From Desulfatibacillum aliphaticivorans DSM 15576 (GTDB lineage: Bacteria > Desulfobacterota > Desulfobacteria > Desulfobacterales > Desulfatibacillaceae), in the NCBI RefSeq assembly GCF_000429905.1, contig NZ_AUCT01000001.1:352166-416165 (forward strand): a stretch of 64,000 nt of DNA. Reading direction: 5' to 3'. The notes under the pieces were generated by a model. The model searched no databases and was not told where the DNA came from. It saw only the letters and a list, made by a program, of their open reading frames with translations. Every line of letters starts with the position of its first letter. Position 1 is the stretch's first letter. The position numbers and the translations under genes were made by a program. Positions 15,850-24,726 of the stretch are shown here, piece by piece.

Positions 15850-15895
15850 GCGGCGAGCTATGCAACGGCGCTCGCTCAGGATGCATGGATGGCCG

Positions 15896-16321
15896 TCAAG
15901 CCTGGGAGGATAGCCTTGCCCAGGCTTTGTGATATTTGCGGACCCTTTCAAAATCCTTGGCCGAAGGCCGGGCGATGCGGGTCAGGTCCATGTTATCCTC
16001 CAAATCCGCCAGCTTTATGACCCTCGCCAGGGGGTTGCTTTTCAATCGTTCGATGTATTCCCAATATTTTTCATCCTGTCTCCAGGTGAGATGATCAAGG
16101 GCTTCCAAAACGTCTTCGGAAAACCCTTCCCTTTTTAAATCGTCCAGAGTCCAGTCCGTATCCTCCACCACGTCGTGGAGCACGGCGGCCATGCGCGCTT
16201 CCGGGGATTGCATGCGCATCATGAGGCGCAGGGGATGGAGGACGTACGGCGCCCCGGCTTTATCCTTTTGGCCTTTGTGGGCCTGCACGGCGATTTCCAG
16301 TGCTCTATCCAGGTCGCTCAT
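15896..16321 (-). CDS. Stand-alone RelA/SpoT-type HD hydrolase domain protein
   Basis: 141 residues, essentially one HD domain. Metal and active-site signatures in order: HKGQKDKAGAPYVLHPL, AAVLHDVVEDTDW (HD pair plus ED), and KLADLEDNM, the counterpart of the KLADrlhNm motif of (p)ppGpp hydrolases. No synthetase, TGS or ACT domain is present, so it would be a small alarmone hydrolase of the MESH1/SAH kind, or a related nucleotide phosphohydrolase. The start codon shares its A with the stop of the DUF169 gene (TAATG), so translation is likely coupled. Confidence 0.75.
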   Translation of the reverse strand: MSDLDRALEIAVQAHKGQKDKAGAPYVLHPLRLMMRMQSPEARMAAVLHDVVEDTDWTLDDLKREGFSEDVLEALDHLTWRQDEKYWEYIERLKSNPLARVIKLADLEDNMDLTRIARPSAKDFERVRKYHKAWARLSSQA

Positions 16322-17208
16322 TATTTTTTGGGCGCATCATGGAAAGGTTTGGCGCCGGGATAGCGGGAAAAGGGAAACCCGGTGCGCGATGCTTCCATGC
16401 CTTTGACCAGCTTTTCGAAACTTTTCCACGGAACGCCCAGGCCCATGCGGTCTCCTTCAAAGCCGGCCACAAGGCGCGCGCCCAGGCACAGGGAGGACAC
16501 GTTGATTTTCCCGGTGAGGTAAGGCCTGGCGATGAGATCGGAATCCATGGCCCGCAGGGGGCTTAGGACGGCGTTGATGGGATCCCCGGTTAAAAACTGG
16601 TAGCCTTGGATAATCCGGGTCAGCTCCACGGGCCGGACCGCCATGACCACCACATGAGGGACGACAGGCTCCCTGGAATAATCCGGCCCGAAGAAAAACA
16701 CGCCCTGCATTTCCGGCGGCTGAATGGCGGCCATGGAGTTGATGGCCTTGCGGGCGGTTTCTATGTTTTTGAACCGGCCTGAATCTTCGGCGCCGAAAAG
16801 GCAAAAAGAGGGCTTGCCCTGTTCTTTGCATGCATAAACCTCGCCGGAGGAAAACTGGGCCGGGGACGGCGGTTTAAACCCATTGCCCAGGTTGCTTTGC
16901 GTTTTCATGAGCTCGGTGTACAACCGGGGGCGGGGAAGAGGCTCGGTCTGGTTTTTGTCCACCAGGCCAAGACTGATGGCCGCGGCAATGCAGCCCGAAT
17001 TTTCCTGGGTCAGATACACGGGGTGGCCGTGGGTCGCGTGGCGGATGGCCTGGCAGCTTGTGACGGTTTCCTCCTCCACGTTATATTCCAGCACCTGGCC
17101 GGGAACGCTATCCGCATGCTTATACAGCCTGACAAAGGCGGTTGGAATGTTCATCCCCGGGATTTCCAGACTCCGCACCAGGCGGTCGTACAATTCTTTA
17201 TACTGCAT
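16321..17208 (-). CDS. DUF169 family protein (long form)
   Basis: 295 residues. Resembles DUF169 proteins of anaerobes by its VTSCQAIRHATHG-type segment, a GAARLVAGFEG-like C-terminal region (here LCLGARLVAGFEGDRMG) and the VPHVVVMAVRPVELTRI core. Biochemical function of the family is unknown. Soluble; the second of two DUF169 genes in this operon, 19 bases after the TPR gene. The two paralogues differ in length, so a heteromeric pair is possible (inference). Confidence 0.7.
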   Translation of the reverse strand: MQYKELYDRLVRSLEIPGMNIPTAFVRLYKHADSVPGQVLEYNVEEETVTSCQAIRHATHGHPVYLTQENSGCIAAAISLGLVDKNQTEPLPRPRLYTELMKTQSNLGNGFKPPSPAQFSSGEVYACKEQGKPSFCLFGAEDSGRFKNIETARKAINSMAAIQPPEMQGVFFFGPDYSREPVVPHVVVMAVRPVELTRIIQGYQFLTGDPINAVLSPLRAMDSDLIARPYLTGKINVSSLCLGARLVAGFEGDRMGLGVPWKSFEKLVKGMEASRTGFPFSRYPGAKPFHDAPKK

Positions 17209-17227
17209 GTCGTTCTTTCCAAGTCAT

Positions 17228-18637
17228 TTATTGAATGGACTCTTTCGCATTGGCGATGCGGATTTGGGCAAGCTGCTCCTTGATCTTTTGCACGTCCGGA
17301 TGCGCGGGGCCCACCGTGGCCTCCAGGATGTTCAAAGCCTTTCGCCACAGAATTTCCGCCTTGTCCAATTGATCGGCCTTCATATCCAGCTCCGCCAGAT
17401 TGATGAGGATGGCCGCCACGTCCGGATGGACCGGCCCCAGGACCTTTTCGCTGATGGCGAGGGCTTCCAGATAGCGTGCGCGCGCGAGTTCGTCATCCCC
17501 CTGGCGCTGGCTCAACTTGGCCAGGTTGTTCAGGGTCATGGCGACCCGCAGGTGATCCGGCCCCAGCGCTTTTCGCGTGATGTCCAGAGACCGCAGCAGC
17601 AGTTCCTTGGCTTTATCCGTCTCGCCGATGACCTGGTATACATTGGCCAGGTTATTCAGGGAGGCGGCCACGGAAGGATCGTCCGGCCCCAGAGCCTCCT
17701 CCCGGATGGACAGGGCGTTTTCCAGCAAGAGGACGGCTTCCTTGAAGTCCCCCATCTCAAGATAGAGGGAGGCCAGATTGCTTAAGGGGGCTGCCAGGGA
17801 GGGATGGCGGGCGCCCAGGGCTTTTTTACGGATGTCTATGGCCTTGAGGTACAGGGGTTCGGCCAATTTGGGCCTGCCGGTTGAGCGGTACAGCCCGGCC
17901 AGGTTGTTCAAAGCGTTTACCTTCGCGGGATGAACCGGCGAGAAGGCCTTTTCAGCCAGGTTCAAAGAATCTTTGTACGCCTTTTCAGCCTGTTCGAAGT
18001 CCTCGGCCAAAAAAAGGACCGTCCCCTGCCAGCCGTACAAGTCGGATTTGAGAGCCAGAGAGTCTTTCTGGGCGGCTTGGGCGGCTTGACCGAAATAACC
18101 GGCGGCTTTTTCATATTCCAGTTGCAGGTTTTCCAGCCTGCCCAGGCGGGCCAGGGTGAGGGCTTTCAGGTCCGGATCCTTGTCCGAGGAAATTGTTCCG
18201 GCTTCCAGTTCGGAAAGAGCGTTTTGGAGCAGGCTCCGGGCGTTGTCAAAATCTCCGGCTTTAAGGGCGGCGGCAACTTCCCGGGCGTGAGGCGTGAATG
18301 ATTCCCCGCCTTCTTTGGAAGGCTGCAACTGGCTTAGCAAATCGTTGAATTCCGTTTTTTTCTGCAACAGCAACTGGTGAACGCGCAGGGGGGGAATCCC
18401 GTGATCCCGAATCGAACGGATGATAACGTCCAAAACTGCGGGAGAAAGCTCCAGGCGCCCGGCCAGGGCCTCCAGGCTGCCGTCAGCGGCCTCTTTCTCA
18501 CGCTGAGCCGCTGTTTCAGCACCCTTCCCAGACTCCCGGATGGATGCTTTTTGAGTGGACAATCCGCTCCATATGGCCAAGCCGGCCAAGGCCGTCAGCA
18601 CGATGATTACGATTAATGTCAGCCGGTTTTTATTCAT
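17228..18637 (-). CDS. Membrane-anchored tetratricopeptide-repeat protein
   Basis: 469 residues from ATG 18637, which overlaps the end of the upstream DUF169 gene by ATGA; the longer in-frame extension is that gene's shadow. An N-terminal hydrophobic helix (LTLIVIIVLTALAGLAIWSG, about 6-25) anchors it. A linker is followed from about residue 150 by repeats of the kinesin-light-chain TPR type with spacing near 42 residues (ALNNLAGLY, PLSNLASLY, SLNNLANVY, TLNNLAKLS, ILINLAELD). Such arrays bind proteins. The partner is unknown, but the flanking DUF169 genes are the obvious candidates. Confidence 0.75.
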   Translation of the reverse strand: MNKNRLTLIVIIVLTALAGLAIWSGLSTQKASIRESGKGAETAAQREKEAADGSLEALAGRLELSPAVLDVIIRSIRDHGIPPLRVHQLLLQKKTEFNDLLSQLQPSKEGGESFTPHAREVAAALKAGDFDNARSLLQNALSELEAGTISSDKDPDLKALTLARLGRLENLQLEYEKAAGYFGQAAQAAQKDSLALKSDLYGWQGTVLFLAEDFEQAEKAYKDSLNLAEKAFSPVHPAKVNALNNLAGLYRSTGRPKLAEPLYLKAIDIRKKALGARHPSLAAPLSNLASLYLEMGDFKEAVLLLENALSIREEALGPDDPSVAASLNNLANVYQVIGETDKAKELLLRSLDITRKALGPDHLRVAMTLNNLAKLSQRQGDDELARARYLEALAISEKVLGPVHPDVAAILINLAELDMKADQLDKAEILWRKALNILEATVGPAHPDVQKIKEQLAQIRIANAKESIQ

Positions 18638-19440
18638 TCCTTGATGATGGTTCCTCCGGCCCGTTCCAGGGCCTTTTCTTTGAAATCCGCCTGAAAACCC
18701 GGGGCGTAATTCATGTAAGACGGGATGGGGTAGCGCAAGCCCGCGGCGTGGGTGGCTTCCAGGCCTTCCAGCATAATGTCCAGCTGATCCGCCGGACAGG
18801 TAAACATGACTTCCGAGTCCTGGGCGCCGCCCCAAACCCGGTCTCCGTTGCCAAGGACCACAAACTGAGGCTTTTGGGTCAGCATGGTTTTGGCCACGCC
18901 CTCGTGACAGGAGCCGATGCGGCCGGTGGACGAAAACTCCAGGGCGCCGCCTTTCATATATAAATAGCTTTGAATCAAACGAGCGGCCTGGGCCGGCAGG
19001 CAATAGATGAGCACCACGTCCGGAGCCACCTTGGTCCGCGCCAGGGGGGAGATTATCAGGCCGGGGTATTTTCCTTCCAGCCGAAAGATGTTTTCCTCCA
19101 GCTTGAGAGAGGTTTCCATGTCCTTGGCGTAAAGGCCGATGTTGAACTTATGGCCGGTTTCCATGTAATCCTTGTCCTGCTCGTCCCAGCCGTAAACCAG
19201 CCTGGCCAGATGGCAGTTTGTATCCTCCGGCGTGACCGCCATGGTCCATCCGTAGGTGCGGACCATCTTGAAGTTCTGGCAGACAAAATTTTGCAGGCCC
19301 AGGTCCTTGGAAGGCCTTTTAAAGCCGGGTTGGATTTCCTCTTCGGAGCGCATAAGGCGCACCGCCAAGGGGAAGGTGGAAACGCGGAGATATTGTTCAA
19401 ACTTCCGCCCCGCCTCGTGAAACCCGCTTAGATCCTTCAT
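18634..19440 (-). CDS. DUF169 family protein
   Basis: 268 residues. FPLAVRLMRSEEEI near residue 23, the NFVCQNFKMVRTYGWTM segment and the C-terminal ARLIQSYLYMKGG match DUF169. No signal peptide. It heads the operon and has a strong ribosome site (GGGAGGGGGAGGTC before ATG 19440). Family members occur widely in anaerobic bacteria and archaea but have no known reaction. Confidence 0.75.
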   Translation of the reverse strand: MKDLSGFHEAGRKFEQYLRVSTFPLAVRLMRSEEEIQPGFKRPSKDLGLQNFVCQNFKMVRTYGWTMAVTPEDTNCHLARLVYGWDEQDKDYMETGHKFNIGLYAKDMETSLKLEENIFRLEGKYPGLIISPLARTKVAPDVVLIYCLPAQAARLIQSYLYMKGGALEFSSTGRIGSCHEGVAKTMLTQKPQFVVLGNGDRVWGGAQDSEVMFTCPADQLDIMLEGLEATHAAGLRYPIPSYMNYAPGFQADFKEKALERAGGTIIKE

Positions 19441-19468
19441 GACCTCCCCCTCCCATTCCTTAATAGTA

Positions 19469-19497
19469 TTGAATAGTTTCTATGTTCATTGTATCAT
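19469..19497 (+). promoter_or_regulatory. Candidate promoter of the 7TM sensor kinase gene
   Basis: TTGAAT (19469-19474), 17-base spacer, TATCAT (19492-19497). It would leave a leader of about 115 bases. Confidence 0.4.
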
Positions 19498-19619
19498 TGG
19501 GATCACTGCTTGAAAAGGCTTGGTTCCTTTTTCAAGATTTTTCAATCCCTGGCTTAAAACTTGCTTTCATCTCCTTTGCAGCCTTATACTGGCATTAGGT
19601 TTTACCGGGATTTTCCGCC

Positions 19620-22121
19620 ATGAGACGTATCATATTAATAATTCTGTTTTTTCCCATTTTGTCCAGCCTTGGCTGGAGCGCGGCGCCCGTGCGCGTCGGC
19701 GACGGCGTCCGGCAAAAGCCCCTCACGTCCATACTTGACATGCTGGAAGATCCAAGCGGCGCCATGACGATCGACCAAGCGTCCAAAAGCGGGCTGGCTT
19801 GGAAGAAAAACAAGGGTACGTACTTCAATGTCGGCTATTCAAAATCGGCTTACTGGTTCCGTATGGTTTTCGAAAACCCCGGCCCCAAGAGCGCCAGGAT
19901 GTTTTTGGAAATAGACTTTCCCACTTTGGACCATGTGGACTTGTACGTCCCGGACGAAGAAGGAGGATTCCATTTTTTGAAAGGCGGAGACAGCGTTCCT
20001 TTCAGCCAGCGAAACGTCAAGCACAGAAATCATGTGTTTTCCATGGACCTCCAACAGGGAAGCCACACTTGTTATTTGAGAATTCAATCAGAGGGCGCCA
20101 TTGAGTTCCACGTCAATCTTTTGAGCGGCCCGGGTTTGGTCTCCGCCTCCGTCAGAGAGAACTCCCTTATCTGGCTTATTTACGGATGCATCATAATGGC
20201 CGGGCTTTATAACCTGAGCGTGTTTTCAATCACCCGGGATAAAAATTTTCTTTTTCTCGTGTTTTACGGGTTGACATTCCTTTTAGTCGAGTTGGCGCAC
20301 AAAGGCTTTATATCCCATTTTTTTTGCAGTGAGACGGGGCGCATAGGGGATCTAGTAATAATTATAGCTTTGGCGCTAAACCTCTCTTTATCGGCTCTGT
20401 TCACCACGTCCTTTCTTGGAACCCAAAAGAAGCATCCGGTGATCCATCGGATAATCTTCTGGACGATGATGGTTCCCGGCCTCGTATATATCGTCGCCGG
20501 ACCGTGGGCGGGCTTTGCAAACATCATCCAGCTATTGATCCTTCACGGTATGGCGGCGTGCGTGCTGATTTTTGTCTTCCTGATTTATCTGAGCTTTAAA
20601 AGGAACAGAGAGGCTGTGTTCCTGACCGCCGGATATTGTTTTATCCTGGTTTCGGGAGTTCTATCCGTGCTGACTTTTATGGGAATTCTGCCTCCCGGTG
20701 TCGTATCCAAGTGGATTTTGCCGGTAAGCGCGGCCTGGCTTATGCTGACCTTTTCCATCGGTCTGGCGGACAAAGTCAATGTCATGAAACAGCGCTTGGA
20801 ATTGTCGGAAACCAAAATCCGGCATAAAAATGTGGAATTGGTTGAAGCCAATGACGCCTTGCATACTTTCAACAAAACCATCCAAGATAGAAACACGGAG
20901 TTGACGGTCCTGCACGAGGAGTTGGAAGTCAGCGAGCACCGTTTCAGAAGCATGATCGAACAGTCGCCCATGGTGATTGAATTATATGATCCCAAAGGCA
21001 ATCTTCTGCAAACGAATAAAGTGCAGAAAGACACCTGGGGCGCCTACGGCCCGGTGGCGGGCGCCGAATTTAACATCCTCGCCTCTCCGGCCATGCGAAA
21101 ACTGCCCATTTTTCCCTCCATCCAAAAAGTCTTTAAGGGCGAAGGCGGATTTCTGGAGGAATGGTCCCTGCGCGGCGGCGAGGATGGACCGGAGGAGGGG
21201 GAAAGATACTACCGGTCACGGATTTACCCCATTTGCACGGCTACGGGCAAGTTAAGCAACGTGGTGATCATGCATGAAGACGTCACCAAAGACAGGCGAT
21301 CGGAAGAAATCCTGATCCAGTCGGAAAAAATGGTCAGCCTGGGCGCCCTGGCGGCGGGCATGGCCCACGAGATCAACAGCCCCCTGGCGGGCGTGGTTCA
21401 AAACGCCCAGGTTTTGATTCAGCGTCTGACCAAACCCATGGCCGCCAATGAAAAGGCCGCCAAAAAAATTGGCTTTAACCTGGACATCCTGTTCGCCTAC
21501 ATGGAGGCCAGGGAGATTCCCCGCATCCTGGATTCCATAAGAGAGGAAGGCATGCGGGTGGCCAAGACCGTGCGCAACATGCTGTCCTTCTCCCGGCAAA
21601 GCGGAAGCGAGGCCGACGTGTACGACCTGCGGGCTCTCATGCGTGAGACCGTGGACATGGCGAGAAGCGATTACGACCTGAAAAAGCGTTTTAACTTCCG
21701 CAATATGGAAGTGCGGGAGCATTTCTCGCCCGAGGCTGCGGAGGTATATTGCGAGCCGGGTCAAATCCAGCAGGTTTTCCTGAATATCCTGAAAAACGGC
21801 GCCCAGGCCATGGCCGGCGCAAACACGGATCCGGCGCAAAAACCGCGCTTTGACATCCGGATTTTTCCCAAAGGCGACCGGGTTGTGGTGGAAATCCAGG
21901 ACAACGGCCCGGGCATCCCCTCCCATGTCCTGGAGCATATTTTCGACCCTTTTTACACCACCAAGGGAAAAGGGGAAGGCACCGGTCTGGGCCTGTATTT
22001 ATGCACCCACATCATTAGGGAGTTGCACAACGGTAGCATTTGGGTGGAATCCGAACCCGGCCAGGGCGCCTTGTTCCATATTTCCCTGCCCGTGGAAGGC
22101 CCGCCCGCGGTTCCCATATAA
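19620..22121 (+). CDS. 7TM-DISM sensor histidine kinase with PAS domain
   Basis: 833 residues. Signal peptide 1-20 (LIILFFPILSSLGWSA); an extracellular DISMED2-like beta domain at about 30-165; seven transmembrane helices at about 180-380; a coiled coil at 385-430; a PAS domain at about 440-560; then HisKA with GMAHEINSPLAG (phosphoacceptor His583) and an HATPase_c domain with NILKNGAQAM, DNGPGIP and GKGEGTGLGLYL. 7TMR-DISM receptors often sense carbohydrate-like or other small ligands. No response regulator lies beside it, so its partner is elsewhere. Confidence 0.85.
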   Translation: MRRIILIILFFPILSSLGWSAAPVRVGDGVRQKPLTSILDMLEDPSGAMTIDQASKSGLAWKKNKGTYFNVGYSKSAYWFRMVFENPGPKSARMFLEIDFPTLDHVDLYVPDEEGGFHFLKGGDSVPFSQRNVKHRNHVFSMDLQQGSHTCYLRIQSEGAIEFHVNLLSGPGLVSASVRENSLIWLIYGCIIMAGLYNLSVFSITRDKNFLFLVFYGLTFLLVELAHKGFISHFFCSETGRIGDLVIIIALALNLSLSALFTTSFLGTQKKHPVIHRIIFWTMMVPGLVYIVAGPWAGFANIIQLLILHGMAACVLIFVFLIYLSFKRNREAVFLTAGYCFILVSGVLSVLTFMGILPPGVVSKWILPVSAAWLMLTFSIGLADKVNVMKQRLELSETKIRHKNVELVEANDALHTFNKTIQDRNTELTVLHEELEVSEHRFRSMIEQSPMVIELYDPKGNLLQTNKVQKDTWGAYGPVAGAEFNILASPAMRKLPIFPSIQKVFKGEGGFLEEWSLRGGEDGPEEGERYYRSRIYPICTATGKLSNVVIMHEDVTKDRRSEEILIQSEKMVSLGALAAGMAHEINSPLAGVVQNAQVLIQRLTKPMAANEKAAKKIGFNLDILFAYMEAREIPRILDSIREEGMRVAKTVRNMLSFSRQSGSEADVYDLRALMRETVDMARSDYDLKKRFNFRNMEVREHFSPEAAEVYCEPGQIQQVFLNILKNGAQAMAGANTDPAQKPRFDIRIFPKGDRVVVEIQDNGPGIPSHVLEHIFDPFYTTKGKGEGTGLGLYLCTHIIRELHNGSIWVESEPGQGALFHISLPVEGPPAVPI

Positions 22122-22262
22122 ACCGCCGACGCATTCTCCTTTTTGCTTTGCACTCCGCAACAACCTCCACATGCTTGTGGACGATCTGATTGAAAGCTGT
22201 TATTATAATGCTCCGTCTGTTGAAAAATCACCCATACAATTCTGCAAACAAGGGGGGAAGCC

Positions 22263-23219
22263 ATGAAACGAAAAAAGGTTTTTGTGACCGGCATGAGCGG
22301 ATACGTGGGCCAGTGTCTGTGCAGGGAATTGGACCGGGGGACTTATTGCGGCAAATTTTACGGCATGGACGTGAAAGAGCCTTTATACAAGTTCACCAAG
22401 GGCGAATTCCGCAAGATGGACGTGAACGATCCGGCCCTTGCCGAGTGGATTAAGGAAATCCAGCCGGATGTGATCGTGCATCTGGCCTATGTGCTGCAGC
22501 CCTCCCACGACAGCGCGGGCATGCGCAAAATCAATGTGGACGGCACGAAAAACGTGCTGGACGCCGCAAAAAAAGCGGGCGTCAAGCAGATTTTGGTCAC
22601 CAGCAGCGGCACGGCCTACGGCGCGTGGCCGGACAACCCGGTTCCCATTACGGAGGAAGATCCCATCCGGCGCCATCCCGGCTTCCAATACGCCCGGGAC
22701 AAAGCGGACATGGAGGCCATCCTGGCCGAATTCGTGGAGGAGAACCCGGATATCATCACGTCCTGGGTGCGGCCCTGCATCATATACGGACCCAACGTGG
22801 ACAACTACATCAGCCAGCTTTTCACCCTGCCCATCGCCATGGACCTGAAGGGCTGCCCTTCCCCGCAGCTTCAGTTCGTGCACGAGGACGACGTGGTCGC
22901 CGCACTCATGTTTCTGTTGAAAAAGGAAGCCCGGGGGCCGTACAACCTGGCGCCGCCGGACACCATGACGTTGTCCGAGGTCAACGCCTTGTCCGGGAAG
23001 CCGGCCGCGCCCTTGACGCCGTCCTTGATGGGAGCGATTTTCAGGACTACCTGGGCTTTGGGCCTGCCCATTTTAAAAGTGCCGGAGTCTTTTCTGGATT
23101 TCGTCCAATACCCATGGGTGCTGGACACGAGCAAGCTCATGGACCTGGGATTCAAGTACACCTACTCCACCCGGGAGACCATCGAAATTATGCTGAGGGC
23201 GAAAGGGATTATTCCTTAG
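22263..23219 (+). CDS. NAD-dependent epimerase/dehydratase family protein (extended SDR)
   Basis: 318 residues. N-terminal nucleotide-binding GMSGYVGQ, catalytic region TSSGTAYG with YARDK supplying the YxxxK pair, and DDVVAALM near 215 typical of extended SDRs. Preferred substrate is unknown; a nucleotide sugar is the usual one in this family. GGGGGAAGCC precedes ATG 22263. It stands alone between the kinase and a methyltransferase. Confidence 0.75.
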   Translation: MKRKKVFVTGMSGYVGQCLCRELDRGTYCGKFYGMDVKEPLYKFTKGEFRKMDVNDPALAEWIKEIQPDVIVHLAYVLQPSHDSAGMRKINVDGTKNVLDAAKKAGVKQILVTSSGTAYGAWPDNPVPITEEDPIRRHPGFQYARDKADMEAILAEFVEENPDIITSWVRPCIIYGPNVDNYISQLFTLPIAMDLKGCPSPQLQFVHEDDVVAALMFLLKKEARGPYNLAPPDTMTLSEVNALSGKPAAPLTPSLMGAIFRTTWALGLPILKVPESFLDFVQYPWVLDTSKLMDLGFKYTYSTRETIEIMLRAKGIIP

Positions 23220-23327
23220 ATGGCGCCGGTAGCAGCTTTACATTTTCTTCCACTTATGTCATGATTACCACTATAGCAATGTTCTTTTTTGGTTGGTAGT
23301 TATAGCTTTTTTTTGTGGAAGGAAGAA

Positions 23328-24233
23328 ATGGCAAGCAGCGATTTACGTCCCAGTTCCAGTTCCCAGGGGTGCACCTTTTTGCGGGCTTTGTCCCAATATG
23401 AACGCCATCCCCAGCTTCGCAACCCGGACTATCTGGCGCCCAAGTTCCTCAGCCCAGGGCATCAAAAACTGATGCTGGCGGCCCGGCCGTGGTGGGCCAA
23501 GGCGGTCCTGAGAAAGGTCAGCCCCGGGGCTTATTTTTATCAGATTTCCCGGATTCGCTTTGGGGACGAAGCCCTGCTTCAAGCCCTGGAGGACGGCGTC
23601 AAGCAGGTGCTGATCATGGGCGCGGGCAACGACACCCGGGCGTTCCGTTTTGAGCGTGAAATTCTAAAGGCCGGCGCCCGGATCATCGAACTGGACACGC
23701 CGGACAGCCAGGCGTGGAAGACCGCCAAGGTGGAGGAGCACTGGGGCGGACTGCCCGGACACGTAAGCTACGTCCCCATTGACTTCAACAAAACCACCCT
23801 GGAAGAAGCCCTGCTGCAAAACGGCGCGTCCTATGATCCCGAAGCAAAGACGTTATTTTTCTGGGAAGGAGTCTGCTATTATCTGGACGCCGACTCCGTG
23901 GACAAGGTGCTGGCTTTTGTCCGTGAGGCCTCTCCCGCAGGCAGTTCTTTGGTTTTCGATTATTTTCAGAAAGCGGCTTTGGAAGGCCGCACCAAGCCCT
24001 ACGGCGCCCAAAAGGTATTAAAACGGGGTCCGGAACGGGGCGAACCCTTTATTTATGGGATTGAAGAAGACGAAATAGAGCGATTTTTAAAGAAACGGGG
24101 CCTTAAGTTAATCCGCCATATGGCGCCGAAAGACGCGGCCCGCGCCTACCTTTGCGACGAAAATGGCCGTCTGTTGGGCAGGCAGCACGCCTACCTGAAT
24201 CTGCTCAAAGCGGTCACCTCTCCAAAAACTTGA
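23328..24233 (+). CDS. Class I methyltransferase of the LCMT/TIGR00027 type
   Basis: 301 residues from ATG 23328, favoured over ATG 23289 by GGAAGGAAG just upstream. The SAM-binding loop is MGAGNDTRAFRF, followed by IELDTPDSQAWK and the LFFWEGVCYYL motif, all characteristic of the leucine carboxyl methyltransferase-like family. Methyl acceptor unknown; many bacterial members are thought to act on small molecules or polyketides. Not obviously co-transcribed with the genes on either side. Confidence 0.75.
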   Translation: MASSDLRPSSSSQGCTFLRALSQYERHPQLRNPDYLAPKFLSPGHQKLMLAARPWWAKAVLRKVSPGAYFYQISRIRFGDEALLQALEDGVKQVLIMGAGNDTRAFRFEREILKAGARIIELDTPDSQAWKTAKVEEHWGGLPGHVSYVPIDFNKTTLEEALLQNGASYDPEAKTLFFWEGVCYYLDADSVDKVLAFVREASPAGSSLVFDYFQKAALEGRTKPYGAQKVLKRGPERGEPFIYGIEEDEIERFLKKRGLKLIRHMAPKDAARAYLCDENGRLLGRQHAYLNLLKAVTSPKT

Positions 24234-24238
24234 AGATT

Positions 24239-24268
24239 TTGACAAATCACGTGAAATGATTATATACT
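24239..24268 (+). promoter_or_regulatory. Strong sigma-70-like promoter before fmdB and the feo genes
   Basis: TTGACA (24239-24244) and TATACT (24263-24268), spacer 18. The predicted transcript starts near 24275 and has a leader of about 155 bases. Confidence 0.6.
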
Positions 24269-24278
24269 GTTAGCTTGT

Positions 24279-24306
24279 TTTGGCGGGCTGTGCTAGGCTC
24301 GCCAAA
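24279..24306 (+). promoter_or_regulatory. Leader hairpin upstream of fmdB
   Basis: Ten-pair stem TTTGGCGGGC (24279-24288) with GCTCGCCAAA (24297-24306), one G-U pair, loop of eight. No T run follows, so it does not look like a terminator; a leader regulatory structure is possible. Confidence 0.4.
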
Positions 24307-24428
24307 CATTGGGAGAATATTCGCCCTTTTTATAGGGTCTTAGGCCGTTTTTCGAGAAAAGTATATAACATAGGCCGCCCCTCCGGCTTCTTTGGGAAGG
24401 GGATTCGGGCCTGATTCGGAGATTTGTC

Positions 24429-24671
24429 ATGCCGATTTACGAGTTCAAGTGCATGGAGTGCAACGAAGTTTTTGAGGTTCTTTGCGTCAATTCCGACGAC
24501 ACCGTAGCCATGGAATGCAAAAAGTGCCAGTCCCCCAATATTGAACGAATCTTGTCATCCACCAATTTCGCCATGGGAAGCGGCGGCGGCGCAAAAAGCG
24601 GCATGAGCTCGGAAACGCGCAATTGCTCAACGGGTTCCTGCACCACCTATAACGTTCCCGGGGTGGAATAA
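24429..24671 (+). CDS. FmdB-family zinc-ribbon protein
   Basis: 80 residues. Begins MPIYEFKCMECNEVFE with CxxC, and a second CxxC in CKKCQSPN, forming the short zinc ribbon of the FmdB (CxxC_CXXC_SSSS) family. The C-terminal tail is Gly/Ser rich with two further Cys. Family members are proposed regulators, but no mechanism is established. It is 55 bases upstream of the Fur-FeoA gene and probably in the same transcript. Confidence 0.8.
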   Translation: MPIYEFKCMECNEVFEVLCVNSDDTVAMECKKCQSPNIERILSSTNFAMGSGGGAKSGMSSETRNCSTGSCTTYNVPGVE

Positions 24672-24726
24672 TACTTTTTGGCACGGCGCCTCTGCGCGCC
24701 GGCTGCCGATTGACATAAGGCGCCTG

